The notes under the pieces were generated by a model. That model ran no database searches. It was not told the origin of the DNA and saw only the letters and a program-made list of their open reading frames with translations. The position numbers were made by a program, and so were the translations under genes. Positions 1-5,584 of a stretch of 8,818 nucleotides of DNA are shown here, one piece after another (position 1 is the first letter of the stretch; every line of letters begins with the position of its first letter). Origin of the DNA: Rhodobacteraceae bacterium UBA6273 (lineage in GTDB: Bacteria; Pseudomonadota; Alphaproteobacteria; Rhodobacterales; Rhodobacteraceae); contig DJUV01000173.1 of NCBI GenBank assembly GCA_002440625.1, forward strand, positions 1 to 8,818. The letters run 5' to 3'.

Positions 1-180
1 CGAACCCAGCAACCCCGCAAGACCGTGAACTGGCCCGCCTGCAACGAGGCGCTCAAGCGCCGTGGCTCGCTGACGATCCGGTTCGATCCTGACATGGCGT
101 GGGCGGCGAAGCCGACCGGCAAGCGTGGGCGACAGCCCGTCTACAGCGACGCCGCCGTCCAGACCTGCCTGACGGTGAAG

Positions 181-249
181 GGTGAAGGGCGCCCGGAAAA
201 CAGTCCGGTGGACTGTTTTCAGCCCTGAACGGGCGGAGCCCCGGGACGG
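181..249. repeat. Palindromic insert 1 in the transposase gene
   Basis: Intact relatives read LTVKVLFGM here. In this copy 69 bases lie between the AAG codon (178-180) and the TTC codon (250-252), so about 63 are extra. The core is a perfect hairpin: arm GAAAACAGTCC (196-206), loop ggt (207-209), arm GGACTGTTTTC (210-220). The insert keeps the frame but brings in a TGA just after the hairpin. Exact borders and any target duplication are uncertain; a short GTGAAG/GTGAAG echo at the left edge (175-187) may be part of it. Confidence 0.7.
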
Positions 250-731
250 TTCGGCATGGCGCTGCGGCAGATCGAGCCGTGGGAACGCCACTGGTCCGAG
301 TGACCATGGCGAGGGGGATCAAGGTCGAGGGTGAGGGCGAGTGGAATGCGCGCAAGCATGGCGGCTCCAGACGCCGCGTCTGGCGCAAGCTCCATCCCGG
401 GATCGACGAGGAAACACTGGAGGTTCGGGCGGTTGAAGTCACCAGAAGCGACGTGGGCGACGCGCCCATGCTGCCGGAACTATTGGCCCAGATCCCCGCC
501 GATCAGGAGATCGCGAGTGTCACCGCCGACGGCGCCTACGACACGCGCAAGTGTCACGACGCCATCGCCGAACGGGGTGCTGCTGCCGTCATTCCGCCGC
601 GCAGGAATGCAAACCCCTGGAAGGCCGCCACCGCAGGTGCAGCTGCGCGCAACGAGGCGCTGCGGGCGTCGAAATACCTCGGCCGCGCGCTCTGGCGACG
701 ATGGAGCGGATACCACCGCCGAAGCCGCATC

Positions 732-784
732 GCGATATGAGGAGGATCAGAAAACGATCCGGGGATCGTTTTCCCGACGATTGG
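732..784. repeat. Palindromic insert 2 in the transposase gene
   Basis: The relatives have three codons between SRV/SRI and MHC; here there are 53 bases, so about 44 are extra and the frame shifts. The core is a perfect hairpin: arm GAAAACGATCC (750-760), loop gg (761-762), arm GGATCGTTTTC (763-773). It shares the outer GAAAAC...GTTTTC and the inner TCC...GGA with insert 1, differing only in two or three bases of each arm and in the loop, so the two look like relatives. Confidence 0.7.
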
Positions 785-1017
785 ATGCACTGTGTGAAAC
801 TGCTGGGCCAGCGCCTCATGGCGCGCGACTTCGACCGTCAGGTCGCGGAGTTCCAGGTTCGTGTTGCTGTGCTGAACGGCTTCACCGCGCTCGGCATACC
901 CGTCACAACGGTCGCGGGATAGGTCTGTCCGGGACAAGGGGCAGTCCGGCCATCAAACGATTTGTGCAAAAGAGCCGTTCTTCGATCTAAACTCCGATAC
1001 GTGGCCGATGCCCCCAA

Positions 1018-1046
1018 CAGAATTTCGGCGACATGACGAAATTCTG
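1018..1046. repeat. Inverted repeat CAGAATTTCG
   Basis: Arms CAGAATTTCG (1018-1027) and CGAAATTCTG (1037-1046) are perfect complements around a 9-base loop. There is no T-run, so this is not an obvious terminator. It is AT-richer than its surroundings. Confidence 0.6.
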
Positions 1047-1060
1047 CTGAGCCTGCCTGC

Positions 1061-1075
1061 CGCGCCACGGGCGCG
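1061..1075. repeat. Inverted repeat CGCGCC-acg-GGCGCG, first copy
   Basis: A perfect 6-bp stem with an acg loop. The identical 15 bases return at 1092-1106 inside a longer hairpin, so this is a short direct repeat as well as a palindrome. Confidence 0.55.
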
Positions 1076-1087
1076 GCGTACTTCGGG

Positions 1088-1110
1088 GAAACGCGCCACG
1101 GGCGCGTTTC
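1088..1110. repeat. Inverted repeat GAAACGCGCC-acg-GGCGCGTTTC
   Basis: Perfect 10-bp stem (1088-1097 and 1101-1110) with a 3-base loop (1098-1100). Its GAAAC...GTTTC border and 2-3 base loop match the style of the two hairpins inserted in the transposase, suggesting one class of small palindromic elements. Confidence 0.6.
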
Positions 1111-1245
1111 CAATCCCTCATCACCCCACCGGGCGGCTGGCACTTTCGTGCCCACCTCGGGCGGTCCCATCAGAATTTGGCACCGTCGAGGATACGGATA
1201 ACCCCTTGCCCTGCGGCTTGCGGATTCGGGCAATGGCGCGGGTGT

Positions 1246-1260
1246 CTTGCCACTGGCAAG
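1246..1260. repeat. Inverted repeat CTTGCC-act-GGCAAG
   Basis: Perfect 6-bp stem with a 3-base loop. After one mismatch it continues with GTG/CAC (1242-1244 and 1262-1264). A smaller hairpin of the same kind, GGCAC-tttc-GTGCC, lies at 1139-1152. Confidence 0.5.
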
Positions 1261-1320
1261 CCACCTTGTCGCGCCGGGGCGCAAACCCCTCGGACGGGGC
1301 TTTTTCGGGCGGGCTATCGT

Positions 1321-1345
1321 GACAAAATGCCCGACGCGTGTCGGG
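1321..1345 (-). terminator. Possible terminator after the NUDIX/GreA-like pair
   Basis: Read on the minus strand, CCCGAC-acgc-GTCGGG (1345 down to 1330) is followed by catTTTgtc. It sits about 40 bases after the GreA/GreB-family stop. The T-run is short and interrupted, so the call is tentative; it could equally be one more palindrome of this repeat-rich stretch. Confidence 0.4.
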
Positions 1346-1387
1346 ACGGATGCCATACGCTTGCGGGACGGAAAACCGACGCCCTGT

Positions 1388-1882
1388 TCACCCCAGCGGC
1401 GCGATCCCCACCACCTCCAGCGTGACCATTCCAACCGGTCGCTTCCACTCCACCGAGTCCCCCACTCCGGCCCCCATCAGCGCGCGCGCCAGAGGCGACT
1501 GCGGGGCGATGCGGCCGAGGGTGGCGTCGGCTTCATCCTCACCGACGATCTCGTAGACCGTCTCCGTGCCATCCTCATCGGCGACAGTGACCCGTGTGCC
1601 GAAGGCGACCTCATCGGGCGTCTCAACCGCCGGATCGACCGCAATCGCCGAGGCGAGGCGGGCCTCGAGGTAGCGGATGTCCCGCTCCGCCGCCTTCTCG
1701 GGCAGACGGTCCAGACGGTCGGCCCGGGCCTTCAGTCGGGCCAGTTCTCCTTGCGCTGCGGCCAGCCTGTCCCGCAGCGCCTGAAGCCCGCGCGGCGTGA
1801 CGTAATTCGGATGGGGAGAGATCGGCAGGTCGGGCAGGGGCTCATTGTCCGGCCCGTCCTCTTTCACAAATGCGCGGCTCAT
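1388..1882 (-). CDS. GreA/GreB-family transcription elongation factor
   Basis: The product has 164 residues. Gre factors enter the secondary channel of RNA polymerase and help it cut back-tracked RNA. The C-terminal FKBP-like domain (about 88-163) is clear, with [11 protein letters not shown], the typical [10 protein letters not shown] (110-119) and [18 protein letters not shown] (129-146). The N-terminal coiled coil (about 30-82) is recognisable from [15 protein letters not shown] and from DIRYLEARL, which matches RVRYLTKRL of GreB. Between them the hairpin is shorter than in GreA/GreB by roughly 20 residues by eye, and the usual acidic tip (GDRSENADY in GreB) is absent. Canonical cleavage activity is therefore doubtful; it could act as a polymerase-channel modulator like Rnk or Gfh1. 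The ATG overlaps the TGA of the upstream NUDIX gene (ATGA), which implies translational coupling. Family confidence is high, exact function uncertain. Confidence 0.85.
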   Translation of the reverse strand: MSRAFVKEDGPDNEPLPDLPISPHPNYVTPRGLQALRDRLAAAQGELARLKARADRLDRLPEKAAERDIRYLEARLASAIAVDPAVETPDEVAFGTRVTVADEDGTETVYEIVGEDEADATLGRIAPQSPLARALMGAGVGDSVEWKRPVGMVTLEVVGIAPLG

Positions 1883-2331
1883 TTCACAATGATCTCAAGG
1901 GGATCGTAGCGGGCGATGCCGGGCGCGCCGAAGGCGACCTCGGCCAGGCTGTCGGGCTTGAAGCGGATCGCCGCCATCTCGCCCCGGCTGAAAAACCGCC
2001 GCTCCGTCACCACTTTCGCCGGGTCGCGCCAGTTATCGGCGATGGCCCCGGCGGCGATGTCGCAGCGAAAGAAGAGGTCGACCTGATGGAAGCCCGTCGC
2101 CGGATCGTGGAACTCGTTGACCAGCGCCAGGGGACCGACGGCCACGGTCAGCCCCGTCTCCTCATGTACCTCGCGCATCAGGTTGTCAGGCAGCGACCGC
2201 CCCGCCTCGACCCCGCCGCCCGGCGCGCACCAGAGGTCGCTGATCCCGCCCGGATAGGCGTTGACAAGGAGCAACCGCCCCTCCGACAGGATGAGCGCGC
2301 GGGTGGAGAGGCGGGGCAGACGCGGTTTCAT
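1879..2331 (-). CDS. NUDIX hydrolase
   Basis: A 150-residue single-domain NUDIX protein. NUDIX enzymes hydrolyse a nucleoside diphosphate linked to another moiety, using Mg2+ held by the NUDIX box. The box lies at 39-61: G39, then REVHEETGL at 53-61 with metal-binding E54, E57 and E58. The glutamate usual at position 45 is Arg here ([13 protein letters not shown]); the core metal ligands remain. WCAPGGG at 34-40 precedes the box as in ADP-ribose or NADH pyrophosphatase-like members, but the substrate cannot be read from the sequence. The start at 2331 ([15 protein letters not shown]) is chosen because the NUDIX fold begins there; a longer upstream frame exists but runs antisense through the lipase gene. 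It forms a two-gene unit with the GreA/GreB-like gene through a 4-bp ATGA overlap. No clear Shine-Dalgarno site precedes the start. Confidence 0.88.
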   Translation of the reverse strand: MKPRLPRLSTRALILSEGRLLLVNAYPGGISDLWCAPGGGVEAGRSLPDNLMREVHEETGLTVAVGPLALVNEFHDPATGFHQVDLFFRCDIAAGAIADNWRDPAKVVTERRFFSRGEMAAIRFKPDSLAEVAFGAPGIARYDPLEIIVK

Positions 2332-2348
2332 GGCGGCAAGAGTGACGA

Positions 2349-2378
2349 AGCATCGCCCGTGACGCAAGGGGCTGTCAA
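2349..2378 (-). promoter_or_regulatory. Possible promoter of the NUDIX/GreA-like pair
   Basis: On the minus strand a perfect TTTGACA gives a -35 TTGACA (2373-2378), followed after 18 bases by a weak -10 GATGCT (2349-2354). The predicted start of transcription is about 10 bases before the NUDIX ATG. The -35 is good and the -10 poor. Confidence 0.35.
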
Positions 2379-2400
2379 ACCTGCCCGGCATCCCTATCTT
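2372..2400 (+). promoter_or_regulatory. Possible promoter of the lipase gene, likely leaderless
   Basis: CTGTCA (2372-2377), a 17-base spacer and TATCTT (2395-2400) each match the sigma-70 consensus at four of six places. The expected transcription start is at or beside the ATG at 2407, and no Shine-Dalgarno site precedes that ATG. Both suggest a leaderless mRNA. The -35 overlaps the minus-strand -35 of the NUDIX gene. Confidence 0.35.
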
Positions 2401-2406
2401 GCGGAT

Positions 2407-3150
2407 ATGGCAAGGAAAGCTGCGCTCGCCCTCATCGTCCTCGCGACCGCCTCGCCGCTGGCGGCGAAGGAATGCGTCGTGCTTCTGCACGGCCTCGCCC
2501 GCAGCGAAACCTCGCTTCTCGTCATGGAAAAGGCGCTGGAAGGCGCTGGCTACCGGGTCGTCAACGAAGGCTATCCATCGACCGAACAGTCGATCGAGAC
2601 TCTCGTGGAAACCTATGTCGGGCCGCAGATCGCGCGCTGCGGCACCGACCGCGTCAACATCGTCAGCCATTCGATGGGCGGCATCCTCGCCCGCGCCTGG
2701 CTTGCCGGGAACCGCCCGCCCGAGATGGGCCGCGTGGTGATGCTGGCGCCGCCCAACCACGGCAGCGAGCTCGTCGACGCCTTCGGCGACCTCGGCGCGT
2801 TCCAGTGGCTGAACGGCCCGGCGGGGCTTGAGCTTGGGACCAAGGCTGGCAGCCTGCCGAACGAACTTCCGCCGGTGCAGTTCGATCTTGGCGTAATTGC
2901 CGGGGACATCTCGCTGAACCCGGTCTATTCCTCGATCATCAAGGGTGAGGATGACGGCAAGGTCAGCGTCGAAAGCACCCGTATAGGCGGCATGAACGAC
3001 CATATCGTGTTGCCCGTCACCCATACCTTCATGATGAACAACCCTCTCGTCATCGCCGAGACGATCGAGTTCCTGAAGCATGGCCGCTTCAATCACGACC
3101 TTGGATTCTTTCAGGCGGTGGAGGAATTGGCGAAGGAACCCAAGGATTAG
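2407..3150 (+). CDS. Exported lipase/esterase-like alpha/beta hydrolase
   Basis: A 247-residue protein, starting [20 protein letters not shown]: a positively charged start, a hydrophobic core and a likely signal peptidase I site near residue 20, so the product is probably periplasmic or secreted. The mature part begins with strand and oxyanion motif [10 protein letters not shown] (24-33). The nucleophile elbow is SHSMGG with Ser89. The other triad members are likely Asp183 in DDGKVSVES and His206 in PVTHTFM, spaced as in triacylglycerol lipase-like and PGAP1-like hydrolases. [12 protein letters not shown] (113-124) is another family mark. It should hydrolyse ester bonds of lipids, but the substrate is unknown and no lid domain is evident. 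The start at 2407 is chosen because it gives the signal peptide; the frame is open upstream across antisense NUDIX sequence. Its TAG overlaps the purK stop by 4 bases. Confidence 0.88.
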   Translation: MARKAALALIVLATASPLAAKECVVLLHGLARSETSLLVMEKALEGAGYRVVNEGYPSTEQSIETLVETYVGPQIARCGTDRVNIVSHSMGGILARAWLAGNRPPEMGRVVMLAPPNHGSELVDAFGDLGAFQWLNGPAGLELGTKAGSLPNELPPVQFDLGVIAGDISLNPVYSSIIKGEDDGKVSVESTRIGGMNDHIVLPVTHTFMMNNPLVIAETIEFLKHGRFNHDLGFFQAVEELAKEPKD

Positions 3151-4220
3151 CCCTTCGCCGCGATCCGGTTGACATGGCCCATCTTGCGGCCGGGCCGCGC
3201 TTCGGCCTTGCCGTAGAGATGGATCGCCGTATTGGCCTCGCGCGCCAGCGCCGGGATGCGGTCGATGTCGTCGCCGATCAGGTTCTCCATCACCACATTC
3301 GCATGGCGCGACCCGTCGCCAAGGGGCCAGCCGATCACGGCGCGGATATGCTGCTCGAACTGGTCGACGGCGCAGCCGTTCTGCGTCCAGTGGCCGGAAT
3401 TATGGACCCGCGGCGCGATCTCGTTGACGACGAGGCCGGCGGAGGTCACGAACAACTCCACCCCCATGACGCCGACATAATCGAGCGCGTTCAGGATCTT
3501 CGCGGCGAGAAGTACCGCGTCGGTCCGCTCGGAGGGCGTGAGCCGCGCGGGAACGGTCGTGGTCCGCAGGATGCCGCCCTCATGGACATTCTCGCCCGGA
3601 TCATAGGCCGCGACCTCACCCGACGGCCCCCGCGCGGCGATGACGGAAACCTCGCGGCTGAAGTCGATGAAGCCTTCAAGGACCGAGGGCGCCCCCATCA
3701 TGGCGGCGAAGGCCGCATCGGCATCGGCGGGCGCCATGATGCGCGCCTGACCCTTGCCGTCATAGCCGAGCCGGGTGGTCTTGAGGATCGCCGGGGCGCC
3801 GATCCGGTCGAGGGCCTCTGCCAGATCGACGCGCGTCTCGACGGCGGCATAGGGCGCGGTTTTAAGCCCAAGGCCGGTCAGGAAATCCTTTTCGAGGATA
3901 CGGTCCTGACTGATTGCCAGGGCGCGGCGGTTCGGGTGGATCGGCCGCGCCGCCTCGACCAGGTCAAGTGCTGCGGCAGGGATGTTCTCGAACTCATAGG
4001 TGATGACATCGACCGAGGCAGCGAAGGCCGCGAGCGCCGCCGCATCCTCATAAGACGCGGTCGTCACCCGGTCGGCGACATGGCCGGCGGGGGGATTGGC
4101 CGCAGGCTCATAGACATGGGTGCGGTAGCCGAGACGCGCGGCCGCGACCGACAGCATCCGGCCAAGCTGGCCGCCGCCGAGAATGCCGATCACCGATCCG
4201 GCTGGAAGCATTTCAGTCAT
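3147..4220 (-). CDS. purK: N5-carboxyaminoimidazole ribonucleotide synthetase PurK
   Basis: PurK uses ATP and bicarbonate to carboxylate 5-aminoimidazole ribonucleotide (AIR) to N5-CAIR in cytosolic purine synthesis; PurE then makes CAIR. The 357-residue length is close to the usual 355. It is an ATP-grasp enzyme: the N-terminal nucleotide-like fold has [11 protein letters not shown] (12-22), followed by TYEFENIP (74-81), then [13 protein letters not shown] (146-158), [16 protein letters not shown] (182-197) and the signature [14 protein letters not shown] (266-279). All catalytic motifs are present. Two starts compete. ATG at 4220 (MTEMLPAGS) overlaps purE by 8 bases and resembles homologue N-termini as I remember them. 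ATG at 4211 lies 8 bases after a GAAGG ribosome site, which fits better. The function is certain either way. It is coupled to purE and convergent with the lipase gene, where the stop codons overlap. Confidence 0.96.
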   Translation of the reverse strand: MTEMLPAGSVIGILGGGQLGRMLSVAAARLGYRTHVYEPAANPPAGHVADRVTTASYEDAAALAAFAASVDVITYEFENIPAAALDLVEAARPIHPNRRALAISQDRILEKDFLTGLGLKTAPYAAVETRVDLAEALDRIGAPAILKTTRLGYDGKGQARIMAPADADAAFAAMMGAPSVLEGFIDFSREVSVIAARGPSGEVAAYDPGENVHEGGILRTTTVPARLTPSERTDAVLLAAKILNALDYVGVMGVELFVTSAGLVVNEIAPRVHNSGHWTQNGCAVDQFEQHIRAVIGWPLGDGSRHANVVMENLIGDDIDRIPALAREANTAIHLYGKAEARPGRKMGHVNRIAAKG

Positions 4221-4698
4221 CCTTCGGCTCATCGGGGATCGAGGCGGACAGGGCGGCGCGCCAGTCGTCAAGCCGCTTCGCAAGAGTTGCGTCCTGCAAG
4301 GCAAGGATGCCCGCCGCCATCAGCCCGGCATTGGCGGCCCCGGCAGCGCCGATGGCCATGGTCGCGACCGGAAAGCCCTTCGGCATCTGGACGATCGAAT
4401 AAAGGCTGTCGACGCCCGAAAGCGCCTTGGTCTGGACCGGCACGCCGATCACCGGCACCCGCGTCTTCGACGCCATCATCCCCGGCAGATGCGCGGCCCC
4501 GCCAGCACCGGCGATGATGACCTGCAAGCCGCGTTCCACCGCCGTCTTGCCATAGGACCAGAGCCGGTCGGGGGTGCGGTGGGCCGAGACGATCTTGGCC
4601 TCATAGGGCACCTCAAGCTCATCCAGCACCGCCGCCGCCTCGCGCATCGTCGCCCAGTCGGACTGGGAGCCCATGATGATGCCGACCTTCACGCCCAT
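4213..4698 (-). CDS. purE: N5-carboxyaminoimidazole ribonucleotide mutase PurE
   Basis: PurE moves the carboxyl group of N5-CAIR to give 4-carboxy-AIR, directly after PurK in purine synthesis. The 161-residue protein is a class I PurE of usual length (about 160-170), normally an octamer. Visible motifs are GSQSDW (10-15, phosphate and nucleotide loop), SAHRTP (38-43) with the catalytic His40, [11 protein letters not shown] (64-74) and [18 protein letters not shown], followed by [11 protein letters not shown]. The start at 4698 is supported by GGAG five bases upstream of the ATG. The last eight bases overlap the preferred purK start, so the two are one transcription and translation unit. The presence of PurK next door confirms the two-enzyme N5-CAIR route rather than class II PurE. 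Confidence 0.97.
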   Translation of the reverse strand: MGVKVGIIMGSQSDWATMREAAAVLDELEVPYEAKIVSAHRTPDRLWSYGKTAVERGLQVIIAGAGGAAHLPGMMASKTRVPVIGVPVQTKALSGVDSLYSIVQMPKGFPVATMAIGAAGAANAGLMAAGILALQDATLAKRLDDWRAALSASIPDEPKDD

Positions 4699-4727
4699 GC
4701 CCGTCTCCGCACCCGAATGGAGCGCGC

Positions 4728-4755
4728 ACTATAGCCACGGGCCAAGGCAGCGCAA
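4728..4755 (-). promoter_or_regulatory. Likely purEK promoter
   Basis: On the minus strand TTGCGC (4750-4755), a 16-base spacer and TATAGT (4728-4733, five of six with TATAAT) lie in the gap between the DUF465 gene and purE. Transcription would start near 4721, giving a leader of about 22 bases that contains the GGAG ribosome site. I see no purine riboswitch or PurR-like operator. Confidence 0.5.
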
Positions 4756-4760
4756 TGGCG

Positions 4761-4979
4761 TCAGGCGATGATGTCGGGGGTCAGGATGTCTTCCAGACGC
4801 GCGATCTGGTCCTTCAGCATCAGCTTCTGCTTTTTCAGCCGGCGAAGCGAAAGCTGGTCCGACCGGCCCGCCGTTTCCATCGCATGGATGGCGTCGTCAA
4901 GGTCGCGGTGTTCCTGGCGCAGGACGCCAAGTTTCACCCGGAGGACTTCAAGGTGATCCATTTCAAGCTGGGCGTTCAT
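4761..4979 (-). CDS. YdcH/DUF465 family small protein
   Basis: A 72-residue, highly charged and probably all-helical protein. HLEVLRVKLGVLRQEHRDLDDAIHA... and LRRLKKQKLMLKDQIARLEDIL show the heptad-like pattern of the YdcH (DUF465) family, whose C-terminal block RLKKxKLxLKDxI is typical. The function of the family is not established. The C-terminus LTPDIIA is common among alphaproteobacterial members as I recall. The start is uncertain: ATG at 4979 (MNAQLEM) or at 4961 (MDHLEVL); neither has a clear ribosome site. It lies 62 bases upstream of purE on the same strand, but purE seems to have its own promoter, so co-transcription is possible rather than required. It is divergent from hsp20. Confidence 0.8.
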   Translation of the reverse strand: MNAQLEMDHLEVLRVKLGVLRQEHRDLDDAIHAMETAGRSDQLSLRRLKKQKLMLKDQIARLEDILTPDIIA

Positions 4980-5014
4980 TCGGGCACTGCGACTCGTAGG
5001 TTGGCCGGTCCCGG

Positions 5015-5043
5015 AACATAGCAATTCCACCCATTTGCGGAAA
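5015..5043 (-). promoter_or_regulatory. Possible promoter of the DUF465 gene
   Basis: On the minus strand TTTCCG (5038-5043), 17 bases and TATGTT (5015-5020) would start transcription about 30 bases before the ATG at 4979. The -10 matches at four of six places and the -35 is weak. Confidence 0.3.
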
Positions 5044-5063
5044 GGCTTTCGACGCGTCAGGCC

Positions 5064-5092
5064 CTTGCCGAAGGGCGTCGGGCCGACCATAT
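5064..5092 (+). promoter_or_regulatory. Likely heat-shock (RpoH-type) promoter of hsp20
   Basis: CCCTTGCC (CTTGCC at 5064-5069), a 17-base spacer and CCATAT (5087-5092) resemble the sigma-32 pattern CTTGAA ... CCCCATNT. Transcription would begin near 5099, after the ATG at 5094, which argues for the downstream start of hsp20 at 5157. The CCCTT/AAGGG hairpin at 5062-5075 overlaps the -35. Confidence 0.5.
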
Positions 5093-5156
5093 CATGGGCA
5101 TGGTCGCCGAAACGGGGCCGCACGCACTGTCGCTTGATCCTGAGGACATGTCCGAG

Positions 5157-5573
5157 ATGTCGAAACTGACCTTTGCCGCCCATCCCTTCCTTCTGGGGTT
5201 CGATCAGCTTGAACGGCTGGTGGAGCGAACCGCGAAGTCCGGCAATGACGGCTATCCGCCCTTCAACATCGAACAGTCCTCCGAACACGGCTTCCGCATC
5301 ACGCTTGCCGTCGCGGGGTTCCGCGAGCCCGATCTTTCGATCACCGTCGAGGATCGCCAGCTCGTCATCCGCGGCCGCCAGCCCGAGGACGCCGAGGAGG
5401 GCAGGGTGTTCCTCCATCGCGGCATTGCCGCACGCGCCTTCCAGCGCACATTCGTGCTCGCGGAAGGTGTGGAGGTGGCGGGCGCCCGGATCGAGAACGG
5501 CCTTCTGCACGTCGACCTTCAGCGGGCGCTGCCCGAAAAGGTCGTGCAGACCATCCGTATAACGAAAGCCTGA
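5157..5573 (+). CDS. Small heat shock protein Hsp20 (IbpA-like)
   Basis: An ATP-independent holdase that binds unfolding proteins in the cytosol and passes them to DnaK/ClpB. From the start at 5157 the product has 138 residues, near the usual size of class A sHSPs (IbpA, 137). The N-terminal arm MSKLTFAAHPFLLGF is followed by YPPFNIEQ (33-40), where the alpha-crystallin domain begins. AGFREPDLSITVEDRQLVIRG is its IbpA-like core, then FLHRGIAARAFQRTF and GLLHVDL. The C-terminal tail carries an I-x-I motif (Ile133-Arg-Ile135) used in oligomer assembly. The start at 5157 fits rhodobacterial homologues and the predicted heat-shock promoter, with GAGG (5142-5145) upstream; ATG at 5148 is the alternative, and 5094 would make an odd 21-residue extension. 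The DUF1150 gene follows after 11 bases, so the two form an operon. Confidence 0.93.
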   Translation: MSKLTFAAHPFLLGFDQLERLVERTAKSGNDGYPPFNIEQSSEHGFRITLAVAGFREPDLSITVEDRQLVIRGRQPEDAEEGRVFLHRGIAARAFQRTFVLAEGVEVAGARIENGLLHVDLQRALPEKVVQTIRITKA

Positions 5574-5584
5574 GGAGAGCGGAA

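Larger units (their letters stand above)
1..922 (+). pseudogene. IS5-family DDE transposase, broken (deletion, frameshift, stop)
   Basis: Three blocks align to IS5-family transposases known from Rhodobacteraceae. Block one (1-180) encodes the N-terminal part, with RRGSLTIRFDPDMAW and SDAAVQTCLTVK. Block two (250-731) has GMALRQ, then GIKVEGEGEWNARKHGG, VTADGAYDTRKCHDAI and RRWSGYHRRSRI. Block three (785-922) has MHCVKLLGQ, RDFDRQVAEFQVRVAVLN and ends GIPVTTVAG with a TAG stop. Between blocks one and two is a roughly 63-bp palindromic insert carrying an in-frame TGA (226-228). Between GMALRQ and GIKVEG roughly 40 codons are missing, and the IDSTG motif with the first catalytic Asp now reads MARG. 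Between blocks two and three is a roughly 44-bp insert that shifts the frame. The second Asp region (TADGAYD) is intact. The gene is inactive. Missing lengths are estimated from memory of intact relatives. Confidence 0.85.
1..976 (+). mobile_element. Right part of a degenerate IS5-family insertion sequence
   Basis: The left end lies outside the window. The right end is placed at about 976 because gatttgtgcaaaagagcc (959-976) reads, on the other strand, as GGCTCTTTTGCACAAATC, which resembles the terminal inverted repeats I know from IS5-family (IS427-like) elements. The element holds one transposase gene that can no longer be translated as a whole. The target-site duplication cannot be checked because the left end is missing. 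The element looks old: it has suffered an internal deletion and two later insertions of palindromic repeats, so it should be immobile unless a related transposase acts in trans. Confidence 0.8.
923..1387. other. Non-coding stretch made of short palindromes
   Basis: No credible gene is seen between the transposase stop and the end of the GreA/GreB-family gene. The open frames here have no family resemblance. After the IS end (976) the stretch holds at least five short inverted repeats in about 330 bases: 1018-1046, 1061-1075, 1088-1110, 1139-1152 and 1246-1260, plus a hairpin at 1330-1345 that may be a terminator. A CCCC/GGGG hairpin followed by five T (1286-1305) looks weakly like a rightward terminator, but no rightward gene ends there. 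CAGAATTT of the 1018 hairpin recurs at 1170-1177. Confidence 0.6.

Noticed and set aside
1286..1305. CCCC/GGGG hairpin followed by TTTTT on the plus strand
   Set aside because: It resembles a terminator, but the stem is only four pairs and no plus-strand gene ends upstream except the dead transposase.
1008..1322. Plus-strand open frame of 104 codons in the non-coding stretch
   Set aside because: It is built from the hairpin repeats (the repeated cgcgccacgggcgcg gives its RAR/KRATGAF pieces), has no ribosome site and no recognisable domain.
838..1434. Minus-strand open frame of 198 codons across the IS end and the palindrome stretch
   Set aside because: Composition is Arg/Pro/Ala-rich like other antisense frames in GC-rich DNA, it has no family resemblance, and it runs through the transposase end, the inverted repeats and into the GreA/GreB-like gene.
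1870..2406. N-terminal extension of the lipase frame by 179 codons
   Set aside because: It is antisense to the NUDIX gene, and it would bury the clear signal peptide that starts at 2407.
3174..4517. Plus-strand open frame of 447 codons opposite purK and purE
   Set aside because: Long antisense frames are normal opposite GC-rich genes; purK and purE carry all family motifs on the minus strand, and this frame shows none.
4980..5510. Long minus-strand extension of the DUF465 frame through hsp20
   Set aside because: It is antisense to hsp20, and the 72-residue form alone matches the family.
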